Of a DNA stretch of 29,063 bases, positions 1 through 9,768 are shown piece by piece (the first letter of the stretch is position 1; each line of letters opens with the position of its first letter). Source of the stretch: Chara braunii. Taxonomy: Eukaryota > Streptophyta > Charophyceae > Charales > Characeae. The notes beneath the pieces are model-generated. The model saw nothing but the letters and a program-made list of their open reading frames with translations, made no database searches and was not told the origin of the DNA. Both the position numbers and the translations under genes were made by a program. The stretch lies in assembly GCA_003427395.1 (NCBI GenBank), contig BFEA01000050.1:2823667-2852729 (forward strand). The letters run 5' to 3'.

Positions 1-31
1 TTTTTTTTTGATTGATTGATTGATTGATTGA
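1..31. repeat. Poly(T) and (GATT)n simple repeat
   Basis: The window opens with a T run followed by about five GATT units. This is simple-sequence DNA and no gene is linked to it. Confidence 0.9.
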
Positions 32-250
32 CTGGTGGGGGATGGGTGATGATACTCTTACAGGTGCGGGCGGGTGTGGGTGAGGGTTTTTTTGGGGTCA
101 CGGGCGGATCGGGCGTGGGGCTGAAATATCAAAAAATATTTTGGGTGGGTGGGGTTGTCTAAGAGTAAAACATAAAATTCTTGGGTCGGGTGGATGGGGG
201 AAAAAAAAATTTGGGCGGGTGGGGTTGAGGGTGAGGAAAAAAAAAAATTG
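32..250 (+). other. G-rich, A-tailed non-coding segment
   Basis: The + strand is unusually G-rich and contains two four-tract G-runs able to form quadruplexes (68-86 and 213-231). A direct repeat with the core GGGTGGGG sits at about 141-156 and 211-226. The segment ends in an A-rich run at 236-247, immediately before integrase-like coding sequence starts. It may be the tail of a retroposed element that cut off the upstream part of the integrase. I do not recognise its family. Confidence 0.4.
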
Positions 251-947
251 CCCACCTCTGGTCAACCGGTTTCTAGGGATGCACCAGGACACAGAGGAAA
301 TCCTGACTGACAATGGGGTATAATTCAGAGGGGAAGTTTTAAGAAACCTGGTCGTACATGGCGTCGCTATTCGGAATACTGCACCCCACATGACACAATC
401 TAACGGCCTAGTAGAAAACGCAAATCGAGTGATAAAGACAGCACTACGACGAAACATCGCGGCACGGGATCCGAGGCCCTGGCCCGACATCGTAGATCAC
501 ATCTTGGCGGTCCATCGGGGAACGCCTCATGAATCGACGGGCCTTAGCTCCTTCCAATTACGAACCAATAGCGTAGTTTGTGTCTCGATACCGAGCCTCC
601 CCGATGAATCTTCATTGAACCGACGGCTCACAAGGGCCACGGTTCGGGACAAGACCAAGCGGCACATAGAGCTGATGGAACGGTCCCTTCCCCGATTAGC
701 CCGAAAACGCCAGAAAATGACAGAGTTGATCCACGGCCGACAGGTCCGTAGCTACGAGGCCCAAAATGGGAACGCAGGACCACGGCCCCAATATAAATTA
801 GGGGACCTGGTGCAGGTGAGGAAATGTGCTCGCCAAGGGAAGATAGCGCCACGATTCTTTGGGTGATTTTGTGTGATCGAACTCGGCCCGAACGGGGTGA
901 ACACCGTGCGCCTCGTGCCGGAGGTTTTGGGAAGCCGATCGGCTTGA
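246..947 (+). pseudogene. Ty3/gypsy-like integrase, C-terminal part, broken
   Basis: One frame from about 246 carries the second half of a retroelement integrase core. ILTDNG (second catalytic Asp, about 300-317) is followed by TQSNGLVENANR (catalytic Glu, about 393-428) and then a TPHESTG block typical of the core's end. A C-terminal module follows, with GDLVQVRKCARQGK, a GPY/F-like continuation and VHHVSYLRP near 954-980. In-frame stops lie at 321-323, 864-866 and 945-947. The first catalytic Asp, protease, RT and RNase H are absent, so this is a 5'-truncated fragment. An integrase joins element DNA to the host chromosome, and this copy cannot be functional. The order of motifs makes the family call secure, and the Ty3/gypsy subfamily is inferred from the GPY-like module. 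Confidence 0.85.
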
Positions 948-1099
948 CCGATTGTACACCACGTGTCCTATCTACGTCCTCTCCCTTACTCTCCATCTCC
1001 AGCTGTGTCTGCTTCCTCCTTCGCTACGGAAGAGGAAGACGACTCCTTATCCGTCCCGTCCCCTCCTGCTTCTCTTACTCCGTCCTCATCGCCATCGCC

Positions 1100-2638
1100 A
1101 TGAGTTTTCTCACTGAGCGGGCTCTCGGTGATCACATGTTGGCGCCACGTGGCGACATCTCGGCAATACGGTAAGTTCATCATCTGCGATTCAGTCTGGA
1201 CCTCCTACGGCTCGCGCAGTTCTTCAACACTACTGGGGTATACGCAGTGGCAAAAGTTCCGATTCGCCGGCCATCATCAAGCGATCATACTGGCAGAGGC
1301 GACAGCGGTTCGACGGCTGTCACCACCAGGAGTTAGCCACATATCCACCGTCGTCATCTTCAGTGGTGACATTAGCGCGATCAGCCCTCTGCGACACACA
1401 CCCATCCGGACGTCGCTAAGGGAGTGGGGACAGCAGCTGGCAGCAGAATGGAATCAGTGGCTTACGCGCCGCGGTGATAATCTTGTCACAGTGGACGGCA
1501 TCGACGTCGGAGGACTCCAGACGTCTCGACACGAGCCCGCGGTGGTGCTTCCTGAGCTCGTCCCTTTCCAGCGTCCCCAATGAACCGATCCCGACTCTCT
1601 ACCTTCGCTCTCCCCTCTTTCTTCCCTACCTTCTAGCAGTCTGACCTTTGGCCCCGTCTCTCTTTTCGTCTGGAACCACTGGCCGTTCCGCTTCTCGATC
1701 GAAGACAGTGGGAACGGTGGTGCGAACATTTCGTCGATCTTTCGGTGTGTCTGGTCGGAGTGCAGCTGACGTGGATGAGGGACGTAGAGCACCGCACTTG
1801 GGTCGCATACGTGGAGCTGTTAATTATCCAAGCGTGGAGGACGGAGGTGGAAGGAGACCTTCTCGGATTTCTATTCGGATAGGTGCGTCCCGACTATCGG
1901 CAGCAGATCATTCAGGAACTCAAGATTCCCCTCACGTAGCTGGTTGATGATCTCCCTCTCGACATCATCTCGCAGAGCAACGAGAGCCCGGTCCCGCACG
2001 TCTTTTCACGGGCTTTGACACCCTACCTGCAGTGGTCGGCTTGCCTTGAGGAGTTAGCGGGCAACAACAACCCACCATCGCAACAACCATACTTGGATCC
2101 CCGGGGGATAATGGACCTCACCTTCTTTCAGCCTTGAACGGCCTCCGAAGACGAAGCCATAGCGCTAGTGGAAGAGGAGGAGGAGGACGAGGAGGAAGGC
2201 AAATAAGAATAGAAAACCCCGGAGGAGGGAAGTTACAGCGAGCACAGCGAGGAAGAGCAGAGCAACGACGAAGAAGAAGAAGACGAGAAGGAAGAAGAGA
2301 AATCTGAGTGGGAAACCCTGGGAGAAGAGGCGGATCGCGTGGAAGGCTCGGAGGAGGATCCCGAGGCGGTGTGGAAGAGAGAAGAAATCGCCACCGGCAA
2401 GCAGCAGCCGAAGTACGCAAGCGAGGCAGAGCTGCCAATCTCGAACGATCCAGCTAAGGATCTGGAGCTGCCTAAGCCAGAAGATGGGGACCTTCCTGCC
2501 AAGACTTTGAGCGCAGCGGCCAGGCGACGGCAAAGCCGATCCCCCTCCCCCTCCACCTCAGCCCGCCCACCAGTTCGAGCTCGTACCGATGCGGGGCATT
2601 GGGCTTCGTCCCCGGTCCTTATCCCGTTGTCCCCTTGA
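1100..2638 (+). pseudogene. Unrecognised decayed ORF with acidic segment
   Basis: An ATG at 1100 starts a short frame that stops at 1172-1174, inside a GGTAAGT string. The next frame is then open from about 1104 to 1583 and is rich in Trp (for example REWGQQLAAEWNQW). From about 1650 the first frame resumes with WCEHFVDLSVCLVG and ELLIIQAWRTEVEG. It continues to a stop at 2636-2638 with about five internal stops (near 1640, 1880, 1945, 2135 and 2206-2216). Residues coded by about 2165-2360 are extremely acidic (EEEEDEEEG, SNDEEEEDEKEEE), followed by a Ser/Arg/Pro-rich end. Frame changes near 1172 and 1600-1680 suggest indels. The position just after integrase sequence suggests a retroelement-associated or captured ORF. 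I do not recognise the family, so no function is assigned. Confidence 0.45.
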
Positions 2639-3116
2639 CCACCTAACCCGCCGCCAGATCACTACCCGCACCACCTTCCCCAGCAATCCCTTCCCAATTG
2701 ACACCTTCCGCTTCTTCTACGCCACCCATCTTGCTGTCACAGTTCATCCCCATCCCTCTACCCGGTGCGTCGTCCCTGCCTTCTGTCTCCACGCCCTTTT
2801 CTTCAGCGCCGCGTGGCGAGGCCACAACATGGTCGAGGTTTATTGCATGATCACGGGGACTATCCCCGCGTGCAAAAACCACGATCACTTCTGCACGACG
2901 CTTCTCCGAACTTTCATGACCCTTTACCCCGACTATCTCGCCTCCCTCCCTCATAGTGGTAATCGATTCCCTCGTTTCCACCGGGTCGTCCGATATCAGG
3001 AGCTTCCGGGGACAGTCGAGGGGTTGGAACGCTTTCTACCCCCACTCCCGACTAACCCACCCCCTTGCCATGCCCCCATGTATCGTCTTCCCTTTCCCCT
3101 TCCCCTAGGACAGTGA
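2639..3116 (+). other. Proline/serine-rich open stretch, coding status unclear
   Basis: All three + frames are partly open because the DNA is C-rich. A 175-codon frame spans 2589-3116, but another frame gives a more protein-like Pro/Ser/Ala-rich reading (SLPAPPSPAIPSQL) before stops near 2850. It may be the decayed 3' continuation of the acidic ORF before it, or non-coding. No domain is seen. Confidence 0.2.
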
Positions 3117-4770
3117 TGTATGGTTGATTGGCACGTGCCACGACGACGGCACGCACGATCCTGTCCTCGGACTGAAGAAAGCCCATCCTGAGGAAATTGT
3201 AGGATAGAGCCACGTGTGCCACCCTGAATGACTTCCACACTCTTTTGCAAAGTTGGTGGCGACGTAGAAAGCTCCGCGTGTCGATCGATTAGAGAGATCG
3301 ACACTTGTCACGATTCAAGCAAGCAGGAGAATTGGAACCCCCTGGGCGTCACATTTGTGATGAACCAATTTCTGTTCCGCGCGATTTTCTGCGCAATGAC
3401 AATGAGGGGTCCTAAGATGGGAAGGTTGGGCCAATTACGGGAGATCGGGATCGAAGGGAAATTGCATCAGTATCCTCGTTTTTTCGTCTTTTTGCGTCAT
3501 TTCTTTTCGGACGGCTGGGTTCAGGGCCGGGCAAGTCCCGAGATGGCCGATTGAGTGGCTGGCGCACCAACACGGCGCGATTAATAATGGTTGACGTCAC
3601 CTCTTTCCTGTTCTGTTGTCGGATTTTAGGTGCAGAGATCGCGCGAGAATTTTCGCTTCGTTCTTTTCGAATTTTCCTTTTTCTTCTTTTTTAATCTTGT
3701 CGAGCCGCGGCGGTCTTGCCATGCAAAACGTAGGCGCTCCCTCTGAGACTCCTAATGTCCTTTCTAAGTCATTGCAATTCCGTATTCTTTGCGCATGCAT
3801 GCACGCTATAAATTCTGGTTGCGCAATTAGAGAGCTCTCTTAACCGGCTGTTGGAAGCTCGGGGTAGCGCGATCAGTGAGGGTCGGCTCATGAGCGAAGT
3901 AAGAGGTGAGTTGAAGTGGGAGTCAGGCGACCCGACGAGCTGGTGCCGAATGCGCGGGGTTGACGTGTGGGGCTACGACGGACTGTAGCCCGCGGACGAA
4001 CCTGACGGGTGCAGGAGGACTAAGCGGGGTGACAACTTCGTGGGTTGGTGTGGGACGATGGACTGTCCGCATCAGAGAGAGAGAGAGGGGAAGAGGGAGC
4101 TGAGGTTGATGGACGTGGCTTTGCAGTTTTCTTTGTTTTTTCTCCCTCTTTGCCTTTGTATATAAATTTTGATCTCGATTCCGGGCCCGTTTTCTTTTGT
4201 TTTTGGAATCTTGGCTTGGTTTCGGCCCATACTCGTTTTGCGATTGATCTCGATCTCGTTTGTTGTGTTGTTTGTCGAATGAATGGATGAATGAATGTCA
4301 TGTCTGTTGCTTTTCTTTTGTCTGGTCCTTGCCTTTGCTTGTCATTTTTGATACACTCATAAACATAGTAGGAACTTTTGCGTAGTCGTCAATACCGCTT
4401 CCATTGTTGGTTATCATTTTTTTGAACCACTATTGCTGCTGTGATGTCGGACGTGTAATAGCACCTTGCATGCTAAAAAACGATTGCGTACGGGATCACG
4501 GAGTGATTAGATGATTTGGTAGTTGTTTGCCCAGAAACAAGCGAATACCTCGCGAGGATGCATGTAAGCGCAATCTGATCTAAGCAGCCTACACGTATCC
4601 ACGCGCGCCGATTCGCGACCATTGACGAACTTGACACCTTCGATATCGGGTAGGTGAGAACTTTCCTTCCCCCACGCACCTAAACGGATAAGAGTTCCGA
4701 ATATCACATCGGAAAATCCTCTCGCCGATTAGGCACGTGCGGAAGAGTTTCATCTCACCACAATGATAAG
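3117..4770. other. No recognisable gene; scattered promoter-like motifs
   Basis: No protein-like frame stands out. Visible short motifs are a palindromic TGACGTCA (3592-3599), TATA-like CTATAAATT near 3808-3816, TATATAAAT near 4158-4166, a GGCTAC...GTAGCC hairpin (3971-3989) and a (GA)n run at about 4075-4088. The stretch 4090-4350 is T-rich. None of these is placed before a supported gene, so no promoter is claimed. A decayed LTR is possible, but I found no second LTR copy or terminal TG...CA pair. Confidence 0.35.
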
Positions 4771-5482
4771 ATGCCAAGCTCCTGGGACTCGGAGTATTTT
4801 GACCCTTGGGTGAGAGAATGCATTAGGCGAAGATACTCGGAATTCCCCTGCCTAACCGAGAATCGATTGTGCCCCAGGGAGTTTCACTGTGCCACTACTA
4901 GCGATCCTAGGTGCCCCGATTTTCCCACTACGGACAACACGCAATACTTCATATCCCCCCACTTCGTCGTTGTCACTACCAATTTCCCTCCCTTCCGTGT
5001 CCTCCTCCCGTATCACCAACTCACGGTGGTTCCGTGGAATTCCATCGCCCCGTACTGGCCCCGCACGCCTTGCGGAAATTGCCGGCGACGCGGCAATCGA
5101 GGAGCCCCTGGAACTAGAGAGCCTAACCAAAACGCGCGACGACAGACGCCACGTGTCTGCACCCGAAGGCCCGACTCATCGGAATCACAACCATCCTCGG
5201 TGGGCCTCTCCCCGAACCGCCGCCACCAAAACAGACGGATCGGACGGCCTTGAATGCACCGCGCATGCCATCTGCCTTATGTTGCACGACATCGAACGCC
5301 ATCAGACCGAAAGTAACTCAACCCCTTTGCCCTATCGCATCTATGCCTCTGAAACCTTGCCACAGGAGATCTCAGTTCTGACCTGGGAGTCCACCCCCAC
5401 TTTCCCAAAAATCCTTGGCACACCCCTTTTCGCACTTCCAGGCCCACATCCCACTCCGATCAGGAAGTCGCGTTGGGCGTGA
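4771..5482 (+). pseudogene. Unrecognised ORF remnant beside a LINE
   Basis: An ATG at 4771 opens a 160-codon frame (MPSSWDSEYFDPWVREC...). A second frame is open from about 4889 to 5482 and reads more like protein in its later half (ECTAHAICLMLHDIERH, PLPYRIYASETLPQ). The two could be one coding region split by a frameshift near 4900-5100. The second frame ends where antisense LINE sequence begins, so the LINE junction may have cut it. No domain, signal peptide or membrane segment is apparent. It may be a real host or retroelement remnant, or chance openness of C-rich DNA. Confidence 0.25.
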
Positions 5483-7113
5483 GGTTGGGCGTCACAACCC
5501 AACTTTTCCCAAAGTCCCCCAGCTCCTTTGAGATCTGAAACAGCTCTCGGTTGTTGCGTGTAATATTATATGGATTGTCAAATAGGAACTGGTTTAATGC
5601 TTCTATTCGGGTCTCTGGTTGTCTGAGCAAGACTGGCCGAATTTGTTTCCATGCCGCAAGAATGGGAGTCCACGCTTTGGATTTCGGTTTCTTACTAGCG
5701 TAGGCGTCTAACATGATCACTCTCCATACATCAGATTCAGAATTCAGTGACCACTCATTACCTAGGATGTACGCTGCAAATTTCACCCACAGCTTACCTT
5801 CCCCTTCAAACAAAGCCATTATCACCCACTTACTTAGCAGAGCTATATTTTGTTGATGTGGATCCTGTATACCCAAGCCTCCTTCCTCTCTAGGTTGAGA
5901 CACTGCTTCCCACGCTATTTTTGACAGGAAATTCTTCGTTTCAACAGCTTGTACCTGGCCGCCAAGCTCCTAATTTTCTTGAACGCATCCTCCCCTAAAT
6001 AATGAACTGTGAGGGGAAACCAAAGCAGTGAAAACACTGCTGATGACGGAACCAATGCACGACCAAACAGGGAGAGCTTGTGGGATCTGATCCACCCTGC
6101 CACTCTTGCTGAAACCTTTTCCACCAGTAGGTTTTCTTCAGTTCCTGCACAGTCTGATAGAGAGATCTGCACTCCTAAAAACCGATCAGAGTTCCCAGTA
6201 GGAATTTGTCGTAGTCCCCAGTCCACACATAGCACAAAACTTGGGGGAAAGGAAAAACACTGACTTATCCCAATTTATGGAAGCCTCTGACAGCGCATGT
6301 CTCCTGCATTCTTACTACTGAATTTCCGCATGCCAATGTAAGATCATCTGCTAGGGCTCCCCCTTTCCAATGAAGAGAGGGGGACACCCATAGTCCCTTA
6401 ATCCTATCATTTTGCCTAATGTTGTCTAGTAAGACTTCTAACTGAAGTACAAAGAGGAGTGGTGCAAGGGGGCAGCCCTGCCGTAAGGAGCGGGATAGAG
6501 GAAAATTCTCTGACAATTTCCCGTTGACCATTACGACTGAAGTTGCTTTAGAATACATTAGTGTAACGGATCTGATAAAGGCCGGCCCAAACCCCATCTT
6601 CTTTAGTGTTGTAGATACGAACGTCCAGCCCACTTTGTCATATGCCTTTTACATATCAAGCAGCAGAACTGCCACATTCCTTTCCTCTTTGCCTATCACT
6701 TCCAGGGCGTGAATGGTGGACAATATATTTTCAAAAATAGACCTGCCTTTAACAAAGGCTCCTTGCTGCCACCCTATCAAGCCTGGGAGTAGCTCTGCTA
6801 GGCGGAGTGCCTGAGCTTTGGCACATATTTTATACACCACGTTAAGGACCGAGATAGGTCTATAGTTCCTCACTTCTGCTTTGTCCCCTTTTTTGTAAAG
6901 TGGGGAGATCACTCCTTTGGCAAAACCCTTAGGAAAGGAGCCCGACTGGAGGACCCTGTTATAAACTTGGCACAAAAAGGGGGCAAAGGAACCCCAACAT
7001 TGTTGGAAAAGCTCAATTGGAAGTCCATCTAGGCCAGGGCATTTGCCTTTGGCCATCTGATGGACTGCTACCTTGAGCTCCAATTCCATATAAGGTGATT
7101 CCATGAACTGCAT
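5460..7113 (-). pseudogene. LINE reverse transcriptase fragment (copy D)
   Basis: Read on the minus strand from 7113 down, an L1-type RT appears in order. First comes KGKCPGLDGLPIELFQ (region before the fingers), then NYRPISVLNVVYKI and GAFVKGRSIFENIL. Motif A follows as LLLDM-stop-KAYDKV, with a TAA at 6649-6651. Motif B is SLRQGCPLAPLLFV near 6480, and motif C is ALADDLTLA near 6340. Frame changes near 6250 and 5910 lead to post-RT sequence (SLFGRALVPSSAVFSLLW, then REEGGLGIQDPHQQN). The endonuclease, the zinc finger and any poly(A) are missing, so both ends are truncated. Wording differs from copies A, B and C, so this is a separate LINE family. RT would copy element RNA at a nicked target; this copy is dead. 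Confidence 0.9.
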
Positions 7114-7241
7114 TGTTACTCATCTAATTTCATCCCTCTGGATTCGAACACGTGGCCATGTTTCAACAGTTCATGCATGCACCAACAGTTACTGACGTAG
7201 GGGCCTGGCCACACCACTGTCGAAATGGAAAAAGAACGAGT

Positions 7242-7326
7242 GCACCTTCCTCAGAAAGTGGCAAGATGCACCTTCCTCAGAAAGTGGCAAGATGCATCCG
7301 TTGCTATTCATAGTAACGGATGCATC
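7242..7326. repeat. 26-bp tandem repeat plus 12-bp hairpin
   Basis: A 26-bp unit occurs twice with no difference at 7242-7267 and 7268-7293. It runs directly into a perfect 12-bp inverted repeat, GATGCATCCGTT (7291-7302) and its complement (7315-7326). The surrounding 7114-7500 holds no gene. Confidence 0.85.
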
Positions 7327-7404
7327 TGGTCACACCCGGCGGGAACATGCACTTGTACTTTTTGCGATTTGACTGTGGTGTGGCGAGGCCCGCAAACCTG
7401 TTAA

Positions 7405-7465
7405 TGAAGGAGCAGGACGGCCGCAGTCATGCTTTGTGAAGGAGCAAGACGGCAGTGATGCTCTG
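7405..7465. repeat. Imperfect ~31-bp tandem repeat
   Basis: Two adjacent similar units start with TGAAGGAGCA at 7405 and 7437. The second lacks a few bases. Confidence 0.7.
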
Positions 7466-7570
7466 TTTTTGTGGGGTTGTGATTTTTTACTTTTTTATTT
7501 ATTTATTTTTCCTGGAGTTGTAGCGGTAAGTAGGTAGTGTGAGGTGAAATTGAGAGAAGAACATATCTTT

Positions 7571-7588
7571 AAAAAAAAAAAAAAAAAA
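7571..7588 (+). repeat. Poly(A) run
   Basis: An uninterrupted A run follows CTTT. It could be the tail of a retroposed fragment, but I could not identify the body of such an element upstream. Confidence 0.5.
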
Positions 7589-7671
7589 GATAACATGACG
7601 ACATATAAAGATATACACAACACGTGCACAAACGTCCAGGCATGCGCAGGCATGCACTCGCTCGCATGCTC

Positions 7672-7884
7672 GCTCAACCCTGCACCCGCACACACTTTCT
7701 ATTCTATTGATAGAATAGTCCGGCTGCCTGCCTGTCCGGCAGATAGATGCGGCTACAGTCTTCGCCCGAATACACGCTCGCACGCTCAACCCTGCACCCG
7801 CACACACTTTCTATTGATAGAATAGTCCGGCTGCATGCATGTCTGGCTGATAGACGCGGCTACAGTCTTCACCCGAATACAATG
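7672..7884. repeat. ~112-bp direct tandem repeat
   Basis: The unit beginning GCTCAACCCTGCACCCGC at 7672 repeats at 7784 with about 90% identity. The second unit lacks a 5-bp CTATT. The repeat carries GATAGAATAGTCCGGCTGC and CGGCTACAGTCTTC blocks. Open frames here are by-products of the repeat. Confidence 0.9.
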
Positions 7885-7960
7885 TACCGTCATTATACCT
7901 GTATTTGGGACCTTGAGTCTAGATACAGCAGTAATGACAGTACGTTGTGTTCGGGTGAAG
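7867..7960. repeat. 30-bp inverted repeat around a 34-bp spacer
   Basis: The left arm 7867-7896 begins CTTCACCCGAA. It is the reverse complement of 7931-7960 with five differences, all C versus T when the arms are compared on one strand. It overlaps the end of the 112-bp tandem repeat. It may be the relic of a small terminal-inverted-repeat element. Confidence 0.75.
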
Positions 7961-8356
7961 AGGGTAGGGTCGGGATTGGGATCGGATCACACTCTTACTA
8001 TCCTGGCTGACGAGGTCGTCGAGGTGCATTGAGTATGTCTTATGGCTGTGATAGGGCCTCGCTCCATTACCAGGCAAGTGTGAAAAATGGCGACTGAATC
8101 CAGCCCATGTGGCAGAATGACTGAGAACCCCTCGAATAGATTGGAGCCTGAGTCTTCTTTAAAAAAAAAAAAACATGCGGTAGAATGACACACACCTCAC
8201 TGTGAGCCTGTGAGAAAACAGGTCATGAGCTGGAAAAAAAAAAAGAAGAAAATCGAGTCCTGAGGGAATCAGACCATCACAATAATGTGTGGGGCTACCC
8301 GGCTACCCCCTTTTTCTGAGAAATGGCCATTGGTCTTTCCGGAAATCCCAGAAGGG

Positions 8357-8394
8357 TACTCCGGGACATCTGTTAAGATTAGCATGGCCCCTGC
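8357..8394 (+). ncRNA. U6 snRNA-like pseudogene with internal deletion
   Basis: The 20 bases at 8375-8394, including AGATTAGCATGGCCCC, are identical to the conserved central part of U6 spliceosomal snRNA (recalled consensus). Just before them, TCCGGGACATCTG (about 8360-8372) resembles the 5' stem region of U6 (TCGGGGACATCCG). The 24 or so bases that normally lie between, including the ACAGAGA region, are missing. The sequence after 8394 is not U6. A functional U6 gene is about 100 nt with a T tail, so this is a broken retroposed or template-switched fragment. LINE machinery in other eukaryotes is known to make U6-derived chimeras. Confidence 0.75.
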
Positions 8395-8562
8395 AGAAGA
8401 AGAGAGGTGAAAAAGAGGAGAGAAACCCCAGACAAGCTTGATTGGCATGGTCGCTGCACAGGCAAGCATGTGCTGGCATAGCAAAGGAGAGGTGCGTGTT
8501 GCAAGGAGAGGTGTCGGTTCAGATTCAGGTTGACCCCCATTCTCTCCTGTGCATGCTCACTT

Positions 8563-8792
8563 GGTGTTAATATGACACCCCACGTACTTGACCCGCAGCC
8601 TAGCACGGGGCACATGAGGTTTGCCAAGGGGGGAGCACTATCCCATGGGGCACCTGTGTGGGTTAGGGGCTGTTGAGGGATAGGGCACAGGGGGGGGGAT
8701 CATCACTCTATGAAGGCATCTTCATGGAGGGCGGTAAGCCTTCTTGCACGGAGTTATTATGGCACCCCGTGTACTTGGCCCCCGATCTAGCA
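8563..8792. repeat. Pair of ~43-bp direct repeats
   Basis: The segment 8563-8605 and the segment 8750-8792 share the pattern GTTAATATGACACCCC / GTTATTATGGCACCCC, then GTACTTG and TCTAGCA-like ends, at about 75% identity. They flank a G-rich, gene-free stretch. Confidence 0.6.
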
Positions 8793-8912
8793 TTAATGCC
8801 GATGAACAGAGATAATAGTATACTCACCTCAGTGACCTCATACTAGTACATCATCCATCTGCGATTACTGAGCAACGTGTGTTTAGGGCATCATGCCCTG
8901 CCGTACACGGAC

Positions 8913-8970
8913 GGCCTCGAACCAGCACCCTCCTGCACAGGAACAAAGTATCGTAACCACTACAACCCTT
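8913..8970 (-). repeat. tRNA-like sequence, possible SINE head
   Basis: On the minus strand, TAGTGGTTACGATAC (A-box-like, about 8948-8962) is followed 28 bases later by GGTTCGAGGCC (8913-8923), close to the RNA polymerase III B box GGTTCGANTCC. I cannot fold a convincing cloverleaf or name an anticodon. It could be a decayed tRNA gene or the head of a tRNA-derived SINE. No A tail is visible downstream on that strand. Confidence 0.35.
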
Positions 8971-9147
8971 GGAGGTGTTATAAAAACTGCATCCATACTG
9001 GTAGTGACATCCAGCCCACCTCCAGGGCTGTAGCGTCCTTGAACTCACACCACACCACAGACTCGGCAATCCACGCAAACTCCACTCGGACAATATGCAG
9101 CCCACCACCGCTACTTAACCCGGTCACCAAACCCTAGCCTCAATTGG

Positions 9148-9300
9148 TTTTTTTTTTTGTTTTTTTTTTTGGGAAAAAACCCGAGCTGATGCTAGGGTTG
9201 CTGATAGGAGCAGACACCACTAGCACAGCCGGAGAGGCTCCGTCCATTGGTCGGGAGCAGCACCTGCTGGAAAGCGGGTCCAGCGTCCCTGAACATTGTA
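9148..9300 (-). mobile_element. LINE 3' end with A tail (copy E)
   Basis: On the minus strand the sequence ends in an A-rich tail (the T run 9148-9170) preceded by GGGTTTTTTCCC, close to the GGGTTTTTCCG before the tail of copy A. Upstream lies the block shared with A and B: GGGACGCTGGACCCG (about 9276-9290), the stem-loop at 9266-9284, then CAGGTGC and CCAATGGA. It is a 5'-truncated LINE. Sequence at 9301-9440 does not match the 3' UTRs of A or B, so the upstream limit is uncertain. No coding sequence is included. Confidence 0.75.
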
Positions 9301-9440
9301 GTTGTTTTGTTTGAACAGACGTGTGACCGGAATGACAGCAAGTGGCAAGGCCCTCATATGGAGGAAGAAAATTGTCAGGTAGAGCTACGCAGCTGCCTAA
9401 GTTGATTGCATACATGACAGCCTTGGGTGAGTGTTGCCTC

Positions 9441-9768
9441 AATTGTATGTTGGTCTGTAAGTGTCCAGTGCAATCTGTGTGTACTCAAATCCATGGGTTT
9501 CGATGTTCAAGCTTCCTTCTCCACCAGTGAAATTGCCTTGCCAACAATGAAGCAGTGTCCCTCCGCCAAGATGCAACAGACACTGCGACTGCGAGACCTC
9601 CCTACCTCCTGTAATTCAAGGTAGAACACACCCTGCATCTGCACTCGCTTCCTACAAGGATGCTAACCAGCCTCTGTGATGATGTCTTTGTCCTTGCCTT
9701 CGCCCTAGCCCTGAAGACAACCTACCAACCTGTAAATGCTCAGTGAAATCCATGGGTTTCGATGTTTA
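9441..9768 (+). repeat. 5' repeat units of LINE A (monomer-like)
   Basis: CTGTAAGTGTCCAGTG followed by AAATCCATGGGTTTCGATGTT (9457-9508) recurs as CTGTAAATGCTCAGTG plus the same string at about 9731-9767. One full unit of about 260-275 bp and the start of another are therefore present. The same unit occurs twice, inverted, at 16198-16990. Tandem promoter-bearing units upstream of ORF1 are known in some L1 elements; that role here is inference. Confidence 0.6.

Noticed and set aside
2118-2556. Hydrophobic minus-strand frames
   Set aside because: They are the antisense of the acidic GAA/GAG tract, so Phe/Leu richness is a composition effect.
3807-3816. TATA-like motif as a promoter
   Set aside because: No supported gene starts within a sensible distance downstream.
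7405-7884. Tandem repeats as a possible CRISPR array
   Set aside because: Only two units each, no regular unique spacers, no cas-like genes, and the context is eukaryotic.
7495-8193. Several small frames in the 7.5-8.2 kb repeats
   Set aside because: They follow tandem repeats and homopolymers and have no consistent coding signal.
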